From positions 22,699-86,698 of the forward strand of contig JBMFQR010000005.1 in NCBI GenBank assembly GCA_049968515.1: DNA of 64,000 bases. The letters run 5' to 3'. The number at the start of each line of letters is the position of its first letter. The stretch's first letter is position 1. Below the pieces are notes generated by a model that made no database searches, was not told the origin of the DNA, and saw only the letters and a list, made by a program, of their open reading frames with translations. Of this stretch, positions 1 to 7,742 are shown piece by piece. This DNA is from JAOACQ01 sp049968515. Lineage in GTDB: Bacteria; Spirochaetota; Brevinematia; Brevinematales; JAOACQ01. The position numbers were made by a program, and so were the translations under genes.

Positions 1-53
1 ATTAGCAAAACTATACCCAGTATGATCAATAGATTCTTTGTTGAACCCTGCAT
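1..53 (-). CDS. N-terminus of an exported or membrane protein (truncated by window edge)
   Basis: An ATG at 53 (minus strand) is preceded by AAGGAG at ideal spacing (5 nt). Seventeen codons can be read before the window ends; the peptide starts MQGSTKN and continues with a hydrophobic run (LLIILGIVLL), as in a signal peptide or N-terminal membrane anchor. The rest lies outside the window, so no family can be named. It is the downstream neighbour of the TPR gene at 295-1005 but has its own promoter-like region, so it probably starts a new transcription unit. Confidence 0.6.
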   Translation of the reverse strand, partial: MQGSTKNLLIILGIVLL

Positions 54-162
54 ATACACTCCTTCATACAAGACAGTCTGTTTTTAAAAATAGACTAACA
101 TTTTCTTATGTTTATACATGTTAGACTATTATAATATAAATCAATATGAGATGTATAGTCAA
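54..162 (-). promoter_or_regulatory. candidate promoter and repressor-type operator for the truncated gene
   Basis: On the minus strand, TTGACT (157-162) lies 17 bp before TTATAT (134-139), a plausible sigma-70 promoter. Just downstream is an inverted repeat: TAGACTAACAT (91-101) and ATGTTAGACTA (118-128), 10 of 11 positions paired, 16 bp apart. The dyad covers the expected transcription start, as repressor operators often do. The rest of 163-294 is very AT-rich and shows no gene or clear terminator. Confidence 0.4.
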
Positions 163-294
163 GAGAATTAAAAAATTAAATTATTCTTCCAAAAAACACT
201 CGATTTTTTATTTCCTTTCGATTTAATATAATAATTTACTTTAGTAAGTAAAATTTGAATGGAAACGAAAAAGTCTCCTTTATAAATAAAAGCT

Positions 295-1005
295 TTACTT
301 TAACTTTTCTTTCAGACCATTTAGTATCTTTATCTCTTTATTTTCAGAAAGTATATTATTTTCGTCAACTGGTATTGCAAGTCCCTTCTCAATGATCTCT
401 TTGGCCTTTTCTTTCTGATTCTGCTCAATAAGCAATTCAGCATAAAATCTATATGCAGTTCTATTGTTTGGGTTTATTTTTAAGGCTTTTTCATAATCAG
501 CTATTGCCTTCTTTACGTCACCAACACTTATAACCGCTGGAGCTTCTTGATAAACCCTGCCTCTTACCATAAAAAAGCTTCCATTTTCAAAATCCGGTGC
601 AATCTTAATACCTTTGTTACAGGCATCCATAATTGGCTTGACTGCAAAAAGGCTTTGCATTATACCATTCGCCTCTCCCCAGGAGCCGAGACATACCGCA
701 AGCCAGTACCATCCTTCAGGTCTATCTGGTTTTAGAGCAGTTGCTTTCTCTGCAGCTTTTTTTCCGGAATCCAGTATTGCCTTTTTTTCTTCATTACTTT
801 TTATAAAGTTATCCGCATAGAAGTGTGAGATTCTTGCAAGCTTCCAGGCAATCTCAAAATTGTCCTGATTTTTCTTAAATTCATCTTTCAAAGTCTGATA
901 AGACTTTTTTGCCCCTTCCAGACTATTCCTTTCATTCCAGTAATCCTCAAAAGAAAAAGATAGCCCTGAAATCAAAAGAAAAAACAAAAGAAACTTAATC
1001 CTCAT
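295..1005 (-). CDS. secreted TPR-repeat protein
   Basis: The 236-residue product begins MRIKFLLFFLLISGLSFS, a Sec signal peptide without a lipobox Cys, so it is probably periplasmic. The mature part holds several tetratricopeptide-like helical pairs: one around residues 75-110 (KAAEKATALKPDRPEGWYWLA) and a clear one near 165-210 (DYEKALKINPNNRTAYRFYAELL). TPR proteins act as protein-protein scaffolds, and no catalytic domain is visible. I chose the ATG at 1005 because GGAGG precedes it by 5 nt; an upstream in-frame ATG at 1017 is itself part of that ribosome site. The gene follows the TolB-like gene at 1020-2396 directly, so the two are probably co-transcribed and may act together in the envelope. 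Confidence 0.75.
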   Translation of the reverse strand: MRIKFLLFFLLISGLSFSFEDYWNERNSLEGAKKSYQTLKDEFKKNQDNFEIAWKLARISHFYADNFIKSNEEKKAILDSGKKAAEKATALKPDRPEGWYWLAVCLGSWGEANGIMQSLFAVKPIMDACNKGIKIAPDFENGSFFMVRGRVYQEAPAVISVGDVKKAIADYEKALKINPNNRTAYRFYAELLIEQNQKEKAKEIIEKGLAIPVDENNILSENKEIKILNGLKEKLK

Positions 1006-1019
1006 AAAAACCTCCATTT

Positions 1020-2396
1020 TTATATGGTTATCCCTACTCCAATTCCGTATGAAAAGACAAAGTTTCCAGCATCATAAGTGAGATATACAACAGGTCTTAT
1101 TAGCAAGAAAAAGGTCTCAAGATTCAAAAATAATCCTCCGGAGTAAATGTACCGAGATATTGTAGAATCTCCTCCATAACTATCAAGTAATTTTATGTCT
1201 CCTCGCAATGCAATTCCTGTCCCGATTCTAAAAGGATATGCTCTGTCATTAAACAAGTAATATCCCGCTTCAATAACTGGCGTAACAAAAGCAAGCTCAA
1301 CCATATCAGTCTTAAAATAACTTCCTCCGCAACCTGCACCAATCCAGAAATATCTGCCAGTGAAGAAGTCAATCGACAGAGTAGCCATATTTCTATCGAG
1401 ACTGTAAAGTTTAAAATGTAGTATACCAGGGTTTTTAACAACAGGGGTAAGCAACTTCAATTCACCGTCTTTCAGATAAAATTCTTCATTTAAAACATTG
1501 TAATCCTTATTATCCACTACTGTTAAGTTGTGTTTTATTCCAGCTTTTGCTTCAATTTCTTTATCTATCATATCTACTTCTCTGTCATCAAGAAAAACCT
1601 TATATTCTCTCCCTCTTTCCTTAAATTTCAGTTTTGAAATACTTACCTTTCCCATTGCAGAGTAGGTCACATCAATGGATGCGTATGATTCTAATCTCAG
1701 AGTTGTTTCAAACGCATTTTTTCCATCCCATTTTCTTTTTATTTCGAGAATGTTATTAACATCTGGCAGGACTTTTAGCGTGTATTGAAAATTGGAATTG
1801 GAAATTTCTTCAATCAATTTACCATTGAAAATTAGTTCATACTTTTCATCACCGATATCAAAGTTTTTAAAATTAACAGTTACTACTCTATATCCAATAT
1901 TTAATATATTTTTAAGAGATACAGCTATCAATTCATCTGCAGTTTCAAAAATATCAGGTCCTGTAATACCGGTAAAGTTTTTTGAGAATATATCTGCCTT
2001 TGTACCCCTGCTCCATATATTTAATGTTACGTTAAACTTTGCATTTCTCCCTTCCCCCTTGCTCAGATAATATTCCCCATAGATTATAAAATCTATATTA
2101 TTTTTAGTAGCATAAGTTTCAAAGTCATCCTTTTTCAAATTTATTCCAAGTGCTTCATTTTTACTAACTATATCAACCTGCGGAACAATGCCAATAAAGG
2201 AATACAATGAATAAAATACTATCAAGCCATTATCCCTCGAATTCGGGAATTTTTTTTCATCTGACCTATCAGCAAAAGGAAGTATCAAAATCTTCACTCT
2301 TTCTGTTATATTTTGAACACCAACCTCTACCTGAGAGAAGGAAACACTAAAAACAAACAAAATCATAGTAAAAACTATTGTTAATTTGAGTTTCAT
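1020..2396 (-). CDS. secreted TolB/FlgO-like protein with C-terminal beta-barrel-like region
   Basis: The 458-residue product has a signal peptide (residues 1-21, ending VSFSQ). Residues 30-165 resemble the TolB-N/FlgO/CsgG type of domain (VKILILPFADRSDEKKF, then a paralogue-type FIIYGEYYL strand). A middle beta-rich region follows, ending in a strand reading FYLKDGELKLL. The last 110 residues alternate aromatic and glycine residues (GRYFWIGAGCGGSYF; GIGVGITI) as in small outer-membrane barrels. Residues 30-340 are clearly paralogous to the lipoprotein at 62057-63577, which carries a different C-terminal domain. Function is unknown; an envelope location is likely. The TPR gene lies immediately downstream. 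Confidence 0.65.
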   Translation of the reverse strand: MKLKLTIVFTMILFVFSVSFSQVEVGVQNITERVKILILPFADRSDEKKFPNSRDNGLIVFYSLYSFIGIVPQVDIVSKNEALGINLKKDDFETYATKNNIDFIIYGEYYLSKGEGRNAKFNVTLNIWSRGTKADIFSKNFTGITGPDIFETADELIAVSLKNILNIGYRVVTVNFKNFDIGDEKYELIFNGKLIEEISNSNFQYTLKVLPDVNNILEIKRKWDGKNAFETTLRLESYASIDVTYSAMGKVSISKLKFKERGREYKVFLDDREVDMIDKEIEAKAGIKHNLTVVDNKDYNVLNEEFYLKDGELKLLTPVVKNPGILHFKLYSLDRNMATLSIDFFTGRYFWIGAGCGGSYFKTDMVELAFVTPVIEAGYYLFNDRAYPFRIGTGIALRGDIKLLDSYGGDSTISRYIYSGGLFLNLETFFLLIRPVVYLTYDAGNFVFSYGIGVGITI

Positions 2397-2514
2397 AAAC
2401 CTCCAAACCTATGTTTATCATATCCTACCCTCCGATAAAAATTTAATCCATTTCCTATCGGAAGGTTAAATCTTTTTTCACTATAATATAGTAATCTATG
2501 TTAGTTATATAAAT

Positions 2515-2548
2515 TAGAAAGGACGGGGTATTACCCCGCCCCTTCTTT
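2515..2548 (-). terminator. rho-independent terminator of the 2628-3413 lipoprotein gene
   Basis: On the minus strand the arms CGGGGT and ACCCCG close over a short AAT(A) loop and extend through GG/CC pairs on both sides, followed by CCTTTCT and AT-rich sequence. It lies about 80 bp after the lipoprotein stop codon. The T-run is modest. Confidence 0.6.
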
Positions 2549-2549
2549 G

Positions 2550-2627
2550 TTAACGACACCAGAAAATATTATCAAGAATCACATTTGTCAAATCACCAAT
2601 ATTTCCTTCTCCTGTGTTAAAGTATTT
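2550..2627 (-). pseudogene. in-frame remnant of a second copy of the lipoprotein's C-terminal module
   Basis: Directly after the stop of the lipoprotein (2628-2630), the same frame stays open for 25 codons to the next stop. It reads KYFNTGEGNIGDLTNVIL, then DNIFWCR. This resembles the end of the galactose-binding-like module in the lipoprotein itself (IDRIYWAR) and in the laminarinase (IDNVYWT). It looks like the end of a former or duplicated module cut off by a stop codon. The match is short, so chance resemblance is not excluded. Confidence 0.4.
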
Positions 2628-3413
2628 TTATCTTGCCCAGTATATTCTGTCAATCTTAAATTGCTTAGTTGAAGTCACAGGAATCGTTCTAATCTGTAAT
2701 AAACTCGCTACATGTGCAAGTTTATCCGGTGTGTAAGTAGAATTGAAGAAACTTGAAACTGGGATCATTACTGTGTGCCAGTTTCCGTCCTTCGCTTCTC
2801 CATAACTCCCATTACCAATGGTGATTTCAGCAGATGTATACACTGTAGGATAAGTTCCATTTTCAATAGTTACCTTAAACACATCTCCATCAGGTGGAAT
2901 ATTCACATCAAGACATACATAACCATTTGTAAATCTTATCAGATTTGTTCCACCTGTATCACGTGCATTATTCGTTAACTGAAATCCACATCCACCCCAT
3001 GTTACTCCAGGTGAAACAGTAACAAGAATATAGTAGGAGTGTTCGTCAGATAAATTTGGAGTTCCATCTCTGGAAGCATAAGCATTTCCACCATCCCAGG
3101 GATCAAATCTCATTTCATGGATTGTTGTTGGTTGAGGATTATTAAAGTCAATATCCATTGGAGTTCCAAGTGAAGTGTCCTCAGAAAACAATAAGATTAC
3201 TTCCTGAAATGTACTCCCACTGCTCGAAGAGCTTGCAGGTGTACTACTCGAAGAGCTTTCAGGTGTACTACTCGAAGAACTAGCTGGAACACTTGAAGAA
3301 GTAGACATCGTACTGCTTGAAGAACTTGAACTCTCTCCTGATGGTGTGGTGGTACAGGCAAATACAACCATTAAAGCTAACATCAGCAAAATTAGCCTTT
3401 GAAAATACCTCAT
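2628..3413 (-). CDS. Ser-linker lipoprotein with carbohydrate-binding-like beta-sandwich
   Basis: The 261-residue product has a lipoprotein signal peptide with lipobox VFAC (Cys near residue 20). A poly-serine linker of about 50 residues follows, made of repeats of SSSSSTPA/E. The remaining 190 residues form one beta-rich domain ending NWHTVMIPVSSFF ... FKIDRIYWAR. The central module of the laminarinase at 24361 has the same signature (QWHTVSIPMSKFF ... IDNVYWT), so the two are homologous carbohydrate-binding-like modules. No catalytic residues are recognisable; it is probably a surface or periplasmic glycan-binding lipoprotein. Ribosome site AGGAGG precedes the ATG. It is next to, and probably controlled by, the LuxR-type regulator at 3514-5787. 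Confidence 0.7.
   Translation of the reverse strand: MRYFQRLILLMLALMVVFACTTTPSGESSSSSSSTMSTSSSVPASSSSSTPESSSSSTPASSSSSGSTFQEVILLFSEDTSLGTPMDIDFNNPQPTTIHEMRFDPWDGGNAYASRDGTPNLSDEHSYYILVTVSPGVTWGGCGFQLTNNARDTGGTNLIRFTNGYVCLDVNIPPDGDVFKVTIENGTYPTVYTSAEITIGNGSYGEAKDGNWHTVMIPVSSFFNSTYTPDKLAHVASLLQIRTIPVTSTKQFKIDRIYWAR
3220..3291. repeat. 24-bp coding tandem repeat in the Ser linker
   Basis: Three consecutive 24-bp units start at 3220, 3244 and 3268, each reading CTRCTCGAAGARCTWKCWGG and then roughly TGTA. They encode the eight-residue SSSSSTPA/E repeat of the lipoprotein linker. The first two units differ at only two or three positions, so copy number could change by slippage without changing the reading frame. 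Confidence 0.75.
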
Positions 3414-3469
3414 ATCTTTCCTCCTATACAGAATTTTTACATATTATAATGCTTATATGAAAATTTAGT

Positions 3470-3509
3470 TAATACTTGAGGTAATAAAAAAGTAATACCC
3501 GAAGTAGTA
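3470..3509. promoter_or_regulatory. two 17-bp direct repeats, candidate regulator binding sites
   Basis: TAATACTTGAGGTAATA (3470-3486) and TAATACCCGAAGTAGTA (3493-3509) are direct repeats 23 bp apart, about two helical turns. They fit TAATACYYGARGTARTA and each is a weak dyad. They lie between the end of the LuxR-type regulator gene and the lipoprotein start, upstream of a TATAAT (minus strand, about 3445-3450) for the lipoprotein. This is where an activator would bind. That the neighbouring regulator binds here is an inference. Confidence 0.5.
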
Positions 3510-3513
3510 TTTT

Positions 3514-5787
3514 TTAGTTCTTGATTAATTGACTTAAAACTGAAAAGAGAAAAGATTCATAACCAAATCTTTTTATTTGATAGTTCTTAATAAATTCAAA
3601 AAATTCATATTTATTTTTTACATCAAGTTTTGAATAAATTGAACCAATATGTATCTTTACAGTACTTTCTGCAATAAAGAGACTTGACGCTATTTCTTTG
3701 ATTTGGTAACCCTGACTCCATAATTTCAAGACCTCTTTTTCTCTCGAACTAAGGTTAAATTCTCTAAAGAAACTTTCATCAATTGATAAAGATTTTGAAA
3801 GAATGGGTCTTATATCAAAACCGCTTACTCTTATTCCTGAAAATTTTCCACCTTCATATATTCTAACCATATTGAAAAGAAAATGAATTATTGCCCCGCT
3901 CCTTTTAAGCATTCTAATTTCATTAAGTTCGCCACTATCATTATACTTTGTTTCATTGAAAATCTCATAAAACCTATCTCTATCTTCCGGATAAACAAAA
4001 TCCATAAAATTCAATTTACTTTCGCTTTCCTTCACCATAAGCATTTCCTTTGCATTTTTGTTTAAAAATTCGATGGACAGATCTTTGTTTATCTCAAAAA
4101 CAGCTGAAGGCAAGAATTCAAGCATTGAAAAGTATTTTTCTTTTAACTCATTTAAAATTTTTACCATTTTTTCAAGATTTTCTTCATTGATGAGATTTTT
4201 CTGAAATAACTCTATATACTTAAGAGTACTGCTCAATTGCTCCCTTAAGATTTCATAAACTATATCATTCTTTATATAATTAATCACAATTATACCATAT
4301 ACCTCTTTCTTCCCTGAAAGAGGCAAAAAAATATAATTTTTCTCATCTGTGAAATTTTTAATAATATCACCCAAACTCTGATTGTTTTCCAACAAAACAT
4401 TCTTATTATTCTTTATGAATAAAACACATCTCAGTTTTTCTTTCTGGGGAATGACATCTGGCTTTTCATTAACAAATAGCAGAAAATCAGAAATTCCAAG
4501 TGATGGTAGTTTCTCAATAAGGTGAGCCTTTAATTCTTCAAGACTTATATCTGAGCTAATATCTCTCGTGAGAATTCTTAACATAAAAATTTCATTGTAA
4601 AAATTATTCAGTCTGCCTTTTTCTTCCAGTTCCATCTTTGTAGATAAGTAATCAAAAAGAGAGAAAAATTCATCAAAGAACCTTCTATCACTAAATCTTT
4701 TCTCTTCCTTCAAAAAAAACTCTCTGAAAAGAGAATTAAGAGAATAATATTTACTTTCTTTTATCAAATCTAACAATTCAAGCATTATTTTTTCAGATTT
4801 TTCATTATTTGAATCATCCCCTCCTTCTAATATTGTATATATTTTTTTAGTAATTTCTGTATTTTTATACTTCTCTTTTCCGAATTCTGTCGTTTTTATA
4901 TGTTTACATCCGCAGGATTCCCTTATTATTAACTCTGGTTCTATATATATCTTTTCTTTTACTTCCTTGCCATTTATCAAATCAAGAAGCAAAGTTAGAG
5001 AGAATGAAGTTACTTCTCTTATTTTTACATCAACCGTTGTTAGAGATGGTTTTGTAGAGACTGCATTTATTACATTATCAAATCCCGTCACAGGAATATA
5101 ATTATTAAAAATATCTTTATTGTTTTCAATATAGTTTAAAATCCCTATTGCCATTGTGTCATTTGATGAAACTATTGCATCAAAACTTCCAAGCTCATTC
5201 TTTAATTTTTTTAATGCCTCTATTCCGGACTCAAATCTGAAATCTCCTTCGATTATATATTTTCTCTCAACACTAAGTCCGTATTTTTCAAGACAGTTTA
5301 AAAATGCTTTAAATCTTTCCATTGCATCAACATTATTTTCGGGACCTTTTACAAATGCAAATCTTTTAAATCTGTGGAAATCTATAAGATGTGACATAAG
5401 TTTTTCCATCCCGCTAGCATTATCAATAATGATTGAAGGTATATTTTCAACCTCCGTAAAAACACTTACAGATGGGATTTCTCTGAACTTATCAATAAAC
5501 TTTATTAACTCATCTTTTTTGACAAAGTTTGCTATCATACCGGAAAAAATAATAAGTCCATCTATAGAAGTAAGAGAGGAATCTATGAAATCATAAATAT
5601 AGTTCTGAGGTTTTTCGGTTTCGTATGGGGAATTAAGGGACCTGCCAACAAAAAAGGTTAAATCAACATTTTGCTCTCCTGCCCTCTCTATAAGTTCTTC
5701 CCATATATCATACTGGTATTGATGTATTATAACTCCAATTCTCTTTCTTTTATTAAAACCTTTCCATTTCATTTCACATATTCCCAT
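3514..5787 (-). CDS. LacI-type sensor / PAS / LuxR-HTH transcriptional regulator
   Basis: The 757-residue product has no signal peptide or membrane segment. Residues 16-295 are a periplasmic-binding-protein-like fold of the LacI/PurR type (RIGVIIHQ; FDAIVSSNDTMAIGIL; VTGFDN), ending with the ESCGC motif common in LacI-type sensors fused to signalling domains. Residues 300-545 are a helical, GAF-like linker. Residues 550-665 are a PAS domain (FEINKDLSIEFLNKNAKEML; YPEDRDRFYEIF). The C-terminus is a LuxR/GerE HTH (LSSREKEVLKLWSQGYQIKE; AESTVKIHIGSIYSKL). LacI's own N-terminal HTH is missing, so DNA binding has moved to the C-terminus. It probably senses a cytoplasmic sugar and activates flanking lipoprotein genes. 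The start is uncertain; an ATG at 5772 (MKWKGF) is an alternative. Confidence 0.8.
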   Translation of the reverse strand: MGICEMKWKGFNKRKRIGVIIHQYQYDIWEELIERAGEQNVDLTFFVGRSLNSPYETEKPQNYIYDFIDSSLTSIDGLIIFSGMIANFVKKDELIKFIDKFREIPSVSVFTEVENIPSIIIDNASGMEKLMSHLIDFHRFKRFAFVKGPENNVDAMERFKAFLNCLEKYGLSVERKYIIEGDFRFESGIEALKKLKNELGSFDAIVSSNDTMAIGILNYIENNKDIFNNYIPVTGFDNVINAVSTKPSLTTVDVKIREVTSFSLTLLLDLINGKEVKEKIYIEPELIIRESCGCKHIKTTEFGKEKYKNTEITKKIYTILEGGDDSNNEKSEKIMLELLDLIKESKYYSLNSLFREFFLKEEKRFSDRRFFDEFFSLFDYLSTKMELEEKGRLNNFYNEIFMLRILTRDISSDISLEELKAHLIEKLPSLGISDFLLFVNEKPDVIPQKEKLRCVLFIKNNKNVLLENNQSLGDIIKNFTDEKNYIFLPLSGKKEVYGIIVINYIKNDIVYEILREQLSSTLKYIELFQKNLINEENLEKMVKILNELKEKYFSMLEFLPSAVFEINKDLSIEFLNKNAKEMLMVKESESKLNFMDFVYPEDRDRFYEIFNETKYNDSGELNEIRMLKRSGAIIHFLFNMVRIYEGGKFSGIRVSGFDIRPILSKSLSIDESFFREFNLSSREKEVLKLWSQGYQIKEIASSLFIAESTVKIHIGSIYSKLDVKNKYEFFEFIKNYQIKRFGYESFLFSVLSQLIKN

Positions 5788-5934
5788 AACCCAAACCGAA
5801 TGTTAAAATTTAAAGTAGAAAGATAAGCATGAAGCCTACTGTCTCCATATCTATCTTAATAAAAAATCATCCGGTTCAGGCGGTTAATATAATAGCACTA
5901 TTTTAAAATTTTTTCAATATGAAGCTATATAGCA

Positions 5935-5982
5935 TAAAAAAATAAAAACAGCAGGGACAGAATATATTTCCGTCCCTACTGT
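5935..5982 (-). terminator. strong rho-independent terminator of the 5988-7319 gene
   Basis: On the minus strand the arms ACAGTAGGGACGGAA and TTCTGTCCCTGCTGT (15 bp with one wobble and one mismatch) close over a 5-nt loop and are followed by TTTTATTTTTTT. It starts 5 bp after the stop codon. A palindrome GCTATATAGC follows at about 5925-5934 and recurs at about 24200, upstream of the laminarinase. Confidence 0.85.
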
Positions 5983-5987
5983 GTTGT

Positions 5988-7319
5988 TTATGGAAGTGTT
6001 ATATTTGTATATTCCGCACTATCCAATGGAGCAATATTTGTAAGTTCTACAAGTAGTGATGGTTTTGTCCCATTTGTGTTACAGATATTTGGGTCAACAA
6101 TCTGGATATTGGAATAATGCTTTTCCTCATACACCTCATATATCTGATATATATTTGTGGTTTCAGGTGTGCTAGCTACAAAAATTGTGGTAGAAGAATG
6201 GTTTGTTATCTCTACATTAAGATTTGTAATAAGAATTATGTTGGTGGTATATATAAGTTGATTTGACAGCTGAGAAATGCTGATATAATTCGTGGTAAAA
6301 ATACGATTATAAACTTTGTAGTTCCCCTCTACCCTCGCAAGATTCCACAATAGATTACCACTCGAATTGAAATATTCTTCATATGTATAGTTAGAAAATG
6401 TAAAAATGTTTGTGATGTAATATACACCCACCCCAATAATAGTAAAGTTTGTAACCTGATTAGTAATATAATTCGTGCCAGTTATAGTAAAATTAGCCCA
6501 GTTTGTTCCATTGTTGATACTTGTTGTTCTTGCATAAACACCGCCATTTCCGTTTTCGCTTCCATATCCCACAAGATTCCATGAGCTTATAAAGCTATTG
6601 TGATTAGTTATGACTGCAGGATTAATATCAACCTTTGACTTTGCAATTACTTCACCTTCGCCAACTCTAGTAAGAGTCACCCTGAAATTTGAAATTCCAT
6701 CTGAATTGTCTTGCTTAAACATTATATAAATATCAAGATAGGGTTGTGAAACAGTATAATCATAAATTATAGTTGCCTCTTTTGTATCCGAATTTGTGTC
6801 AGAAACAAATTTCACCCTGCCCTTGAATGCACCATTAGCCTTTTGCCAGTCAAGATAGATGTTTGTAAGATTGCCATTTGTCTTGATGAGATAAAGATAA
6901 TACACCCCTTCGCTATTAGTATTAAGAATGAATTTTCCATCACCCGCTGGGATTTCTTCTCCCATATGTGCCGCCAGATATTCCCTGTTTTCATAAACAT
7001 TTGATAAAACCATATCAATGAATTTTGTAATTCCAAGCCCCCACGATACATACATCTTAATTATTCCGGCGGCTTGGCTTTGAACCTCTGTAGAACCTGC
7101 TCTGAAAAGGCCAGGGGCTTTAAGCTTGAGCTCATTTTCGTTCTTAAGGCTATTGGGTACTTCCATAGTAATCTGTTCTGGCATTTCTATTCCACTTGTT
7201 GCAGAAGAAGACGAGCTACTGCTTGACGAAGAAGAATTCTCCTGTGGCGTTTGCGCACAGGAAAGATAAGTAATTAACCCCACAGAAATAACCAAGATCC
7301 TAAAAAAAATTCTATTCAT
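5988..7319 (-). CDS. Ser-linker lipoprotein, Asn/Thr-rich, family not recognised
   Basis: The 443-residue product begins MNRIFFRILVISVGLITYLSC, a lipoprotein signal peptide, followed by a short poly-Ser linker (residues 29-40). The rest is beta-rich. The first part (residues 45-230) includes a strand-rich domain with FKGRVKFVSDTNSD. The second half is extremely rich in TN/ITN motifs (TNYITNQVTNFTI; TTNIILITNLNVEITNHSST), as in repetitive adhesin-like surface proteins. GGAGG lies 6 nt before the ATG, and a possible TTTACA-18-TAATAT promoter lies about 40-70 bp upstream. It shares signal and linker style with the 2628 lipoprotein and the laminarinase. I cannot assign a function; surface exposure is likely. 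Confidence 0.65.
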   Translation of the reverse strand: MNRIFFRILVISVGLITYLSCAQTPQENSSSSSSSSSSSATSGIEMPEQITMEVPNSLKNENELKLKAPGLFRAGSTEVQSQAAGIIKMYVSWGLGITKFIDMVLSNVYENREYLAAHMGEEIPAGDGKFILNTNSEGVYYLYLIKTNGNLTNIYLDWQKANGAFKGRVKFVSDTNSDTKEATIIYDYTVSQPYLDIYIMFKQDNSDGISNFRVTLTRVGEGEVIAKSKVDINPAVITNHNSFISSWNLVGYGSENGNGGVYARTTSINNGTNWANFTITGTNYITNQVTNFTIIGVGVYYITNIFTFSNYTYEEYFNSSGNLLWNLARVEGNYKVYNRIFTTNYISISQLSNQLIYTTNIILITNLNVEITNHSSTTIFVASTPETTNIYQIYEVYEEKHYSNIQIVDPNICNTNGTKPSLLVELTNIAPLDSAEYTNITLP

Positions 7320-7441
7320 ATTTAACCTCCAAAAGGTTTATATTATTATATACTTAAAATTTTTGTAAAAGGGAATTTTTGAGAAAAATTTTTGTATCTA
7401 CAATTTAATTAAGGGTGAGAATAAAAAAGTTTGATTAAGTG

Positions 7442-7494
7442 GTGGAAATTTCCTTCCACAGCTCTAGATCTCTGTGGTGCTGGCTTGCCAGTAC
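7442..7494. repeat. three back-to-back hairpins
   Basis: Three palindromes abut or overlap: GTGGAA/TTCCAC (7442-7459), CCACAG/CTGTGG enclosing CTCTAGATCT (7456-7477), and GTGCTGGC-TT-GCCAGTAC (7477-7494). None is followed by a clean T-run on the minus strand until about 7430. The block lies between the leuD-side remnant and the lipoprotein gene. It may be an unusual terminator region or a small repetitive palindromic element. Confidence 0.45.
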
Positions 7495-7575
7495 ATCTTT
7501 TTTTTAACCCCTAAATTTTAGACAATACCCGAAAGATTGTACTACAACCACAACATAGATATTTTTTACAAAGTC

Positions 7576-7715
7576 TTAGTTATCTTCTTTTATCTTTTCA
7601 ATCTTGAAGTAAACTGGTCTTGGCCAATCAGAACAACAGGCAATTATAAGGTTCTTATCCTCATACCATATTCCGAAATCCATCTTTTTAGAATTGTTAT
7701 CTTACATTTAATCAC
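7576..7715 (-). pseudogene. remnant of a TIGR04076-like small protein gene
   Basis: Twenty-seven bases after the leuD stop, AAGGAG precedes GTG (7715), which reads MIKCKITILKRW, much like the start of TIGR04076-family proteins (KCKITVLKR). That frame stops after about 24 codons. A shifted frame continues NLIIACCSDWPRPVYFKIEK to a stop at 7576, matching the family's conserved C-terminus (ACC-D--RPV-FKIE). Family members are about 80-100 residues; only about 45 codons remain, so the middle seems deleted with loss of frame. The family assignment is from memory of these motifs. The gene was probably the last of the leuCD transcription unit. Confidence 0.5.
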
Positions 7716-7742
7716 TATATTTCTCCTTAACTCTTTATTCTG

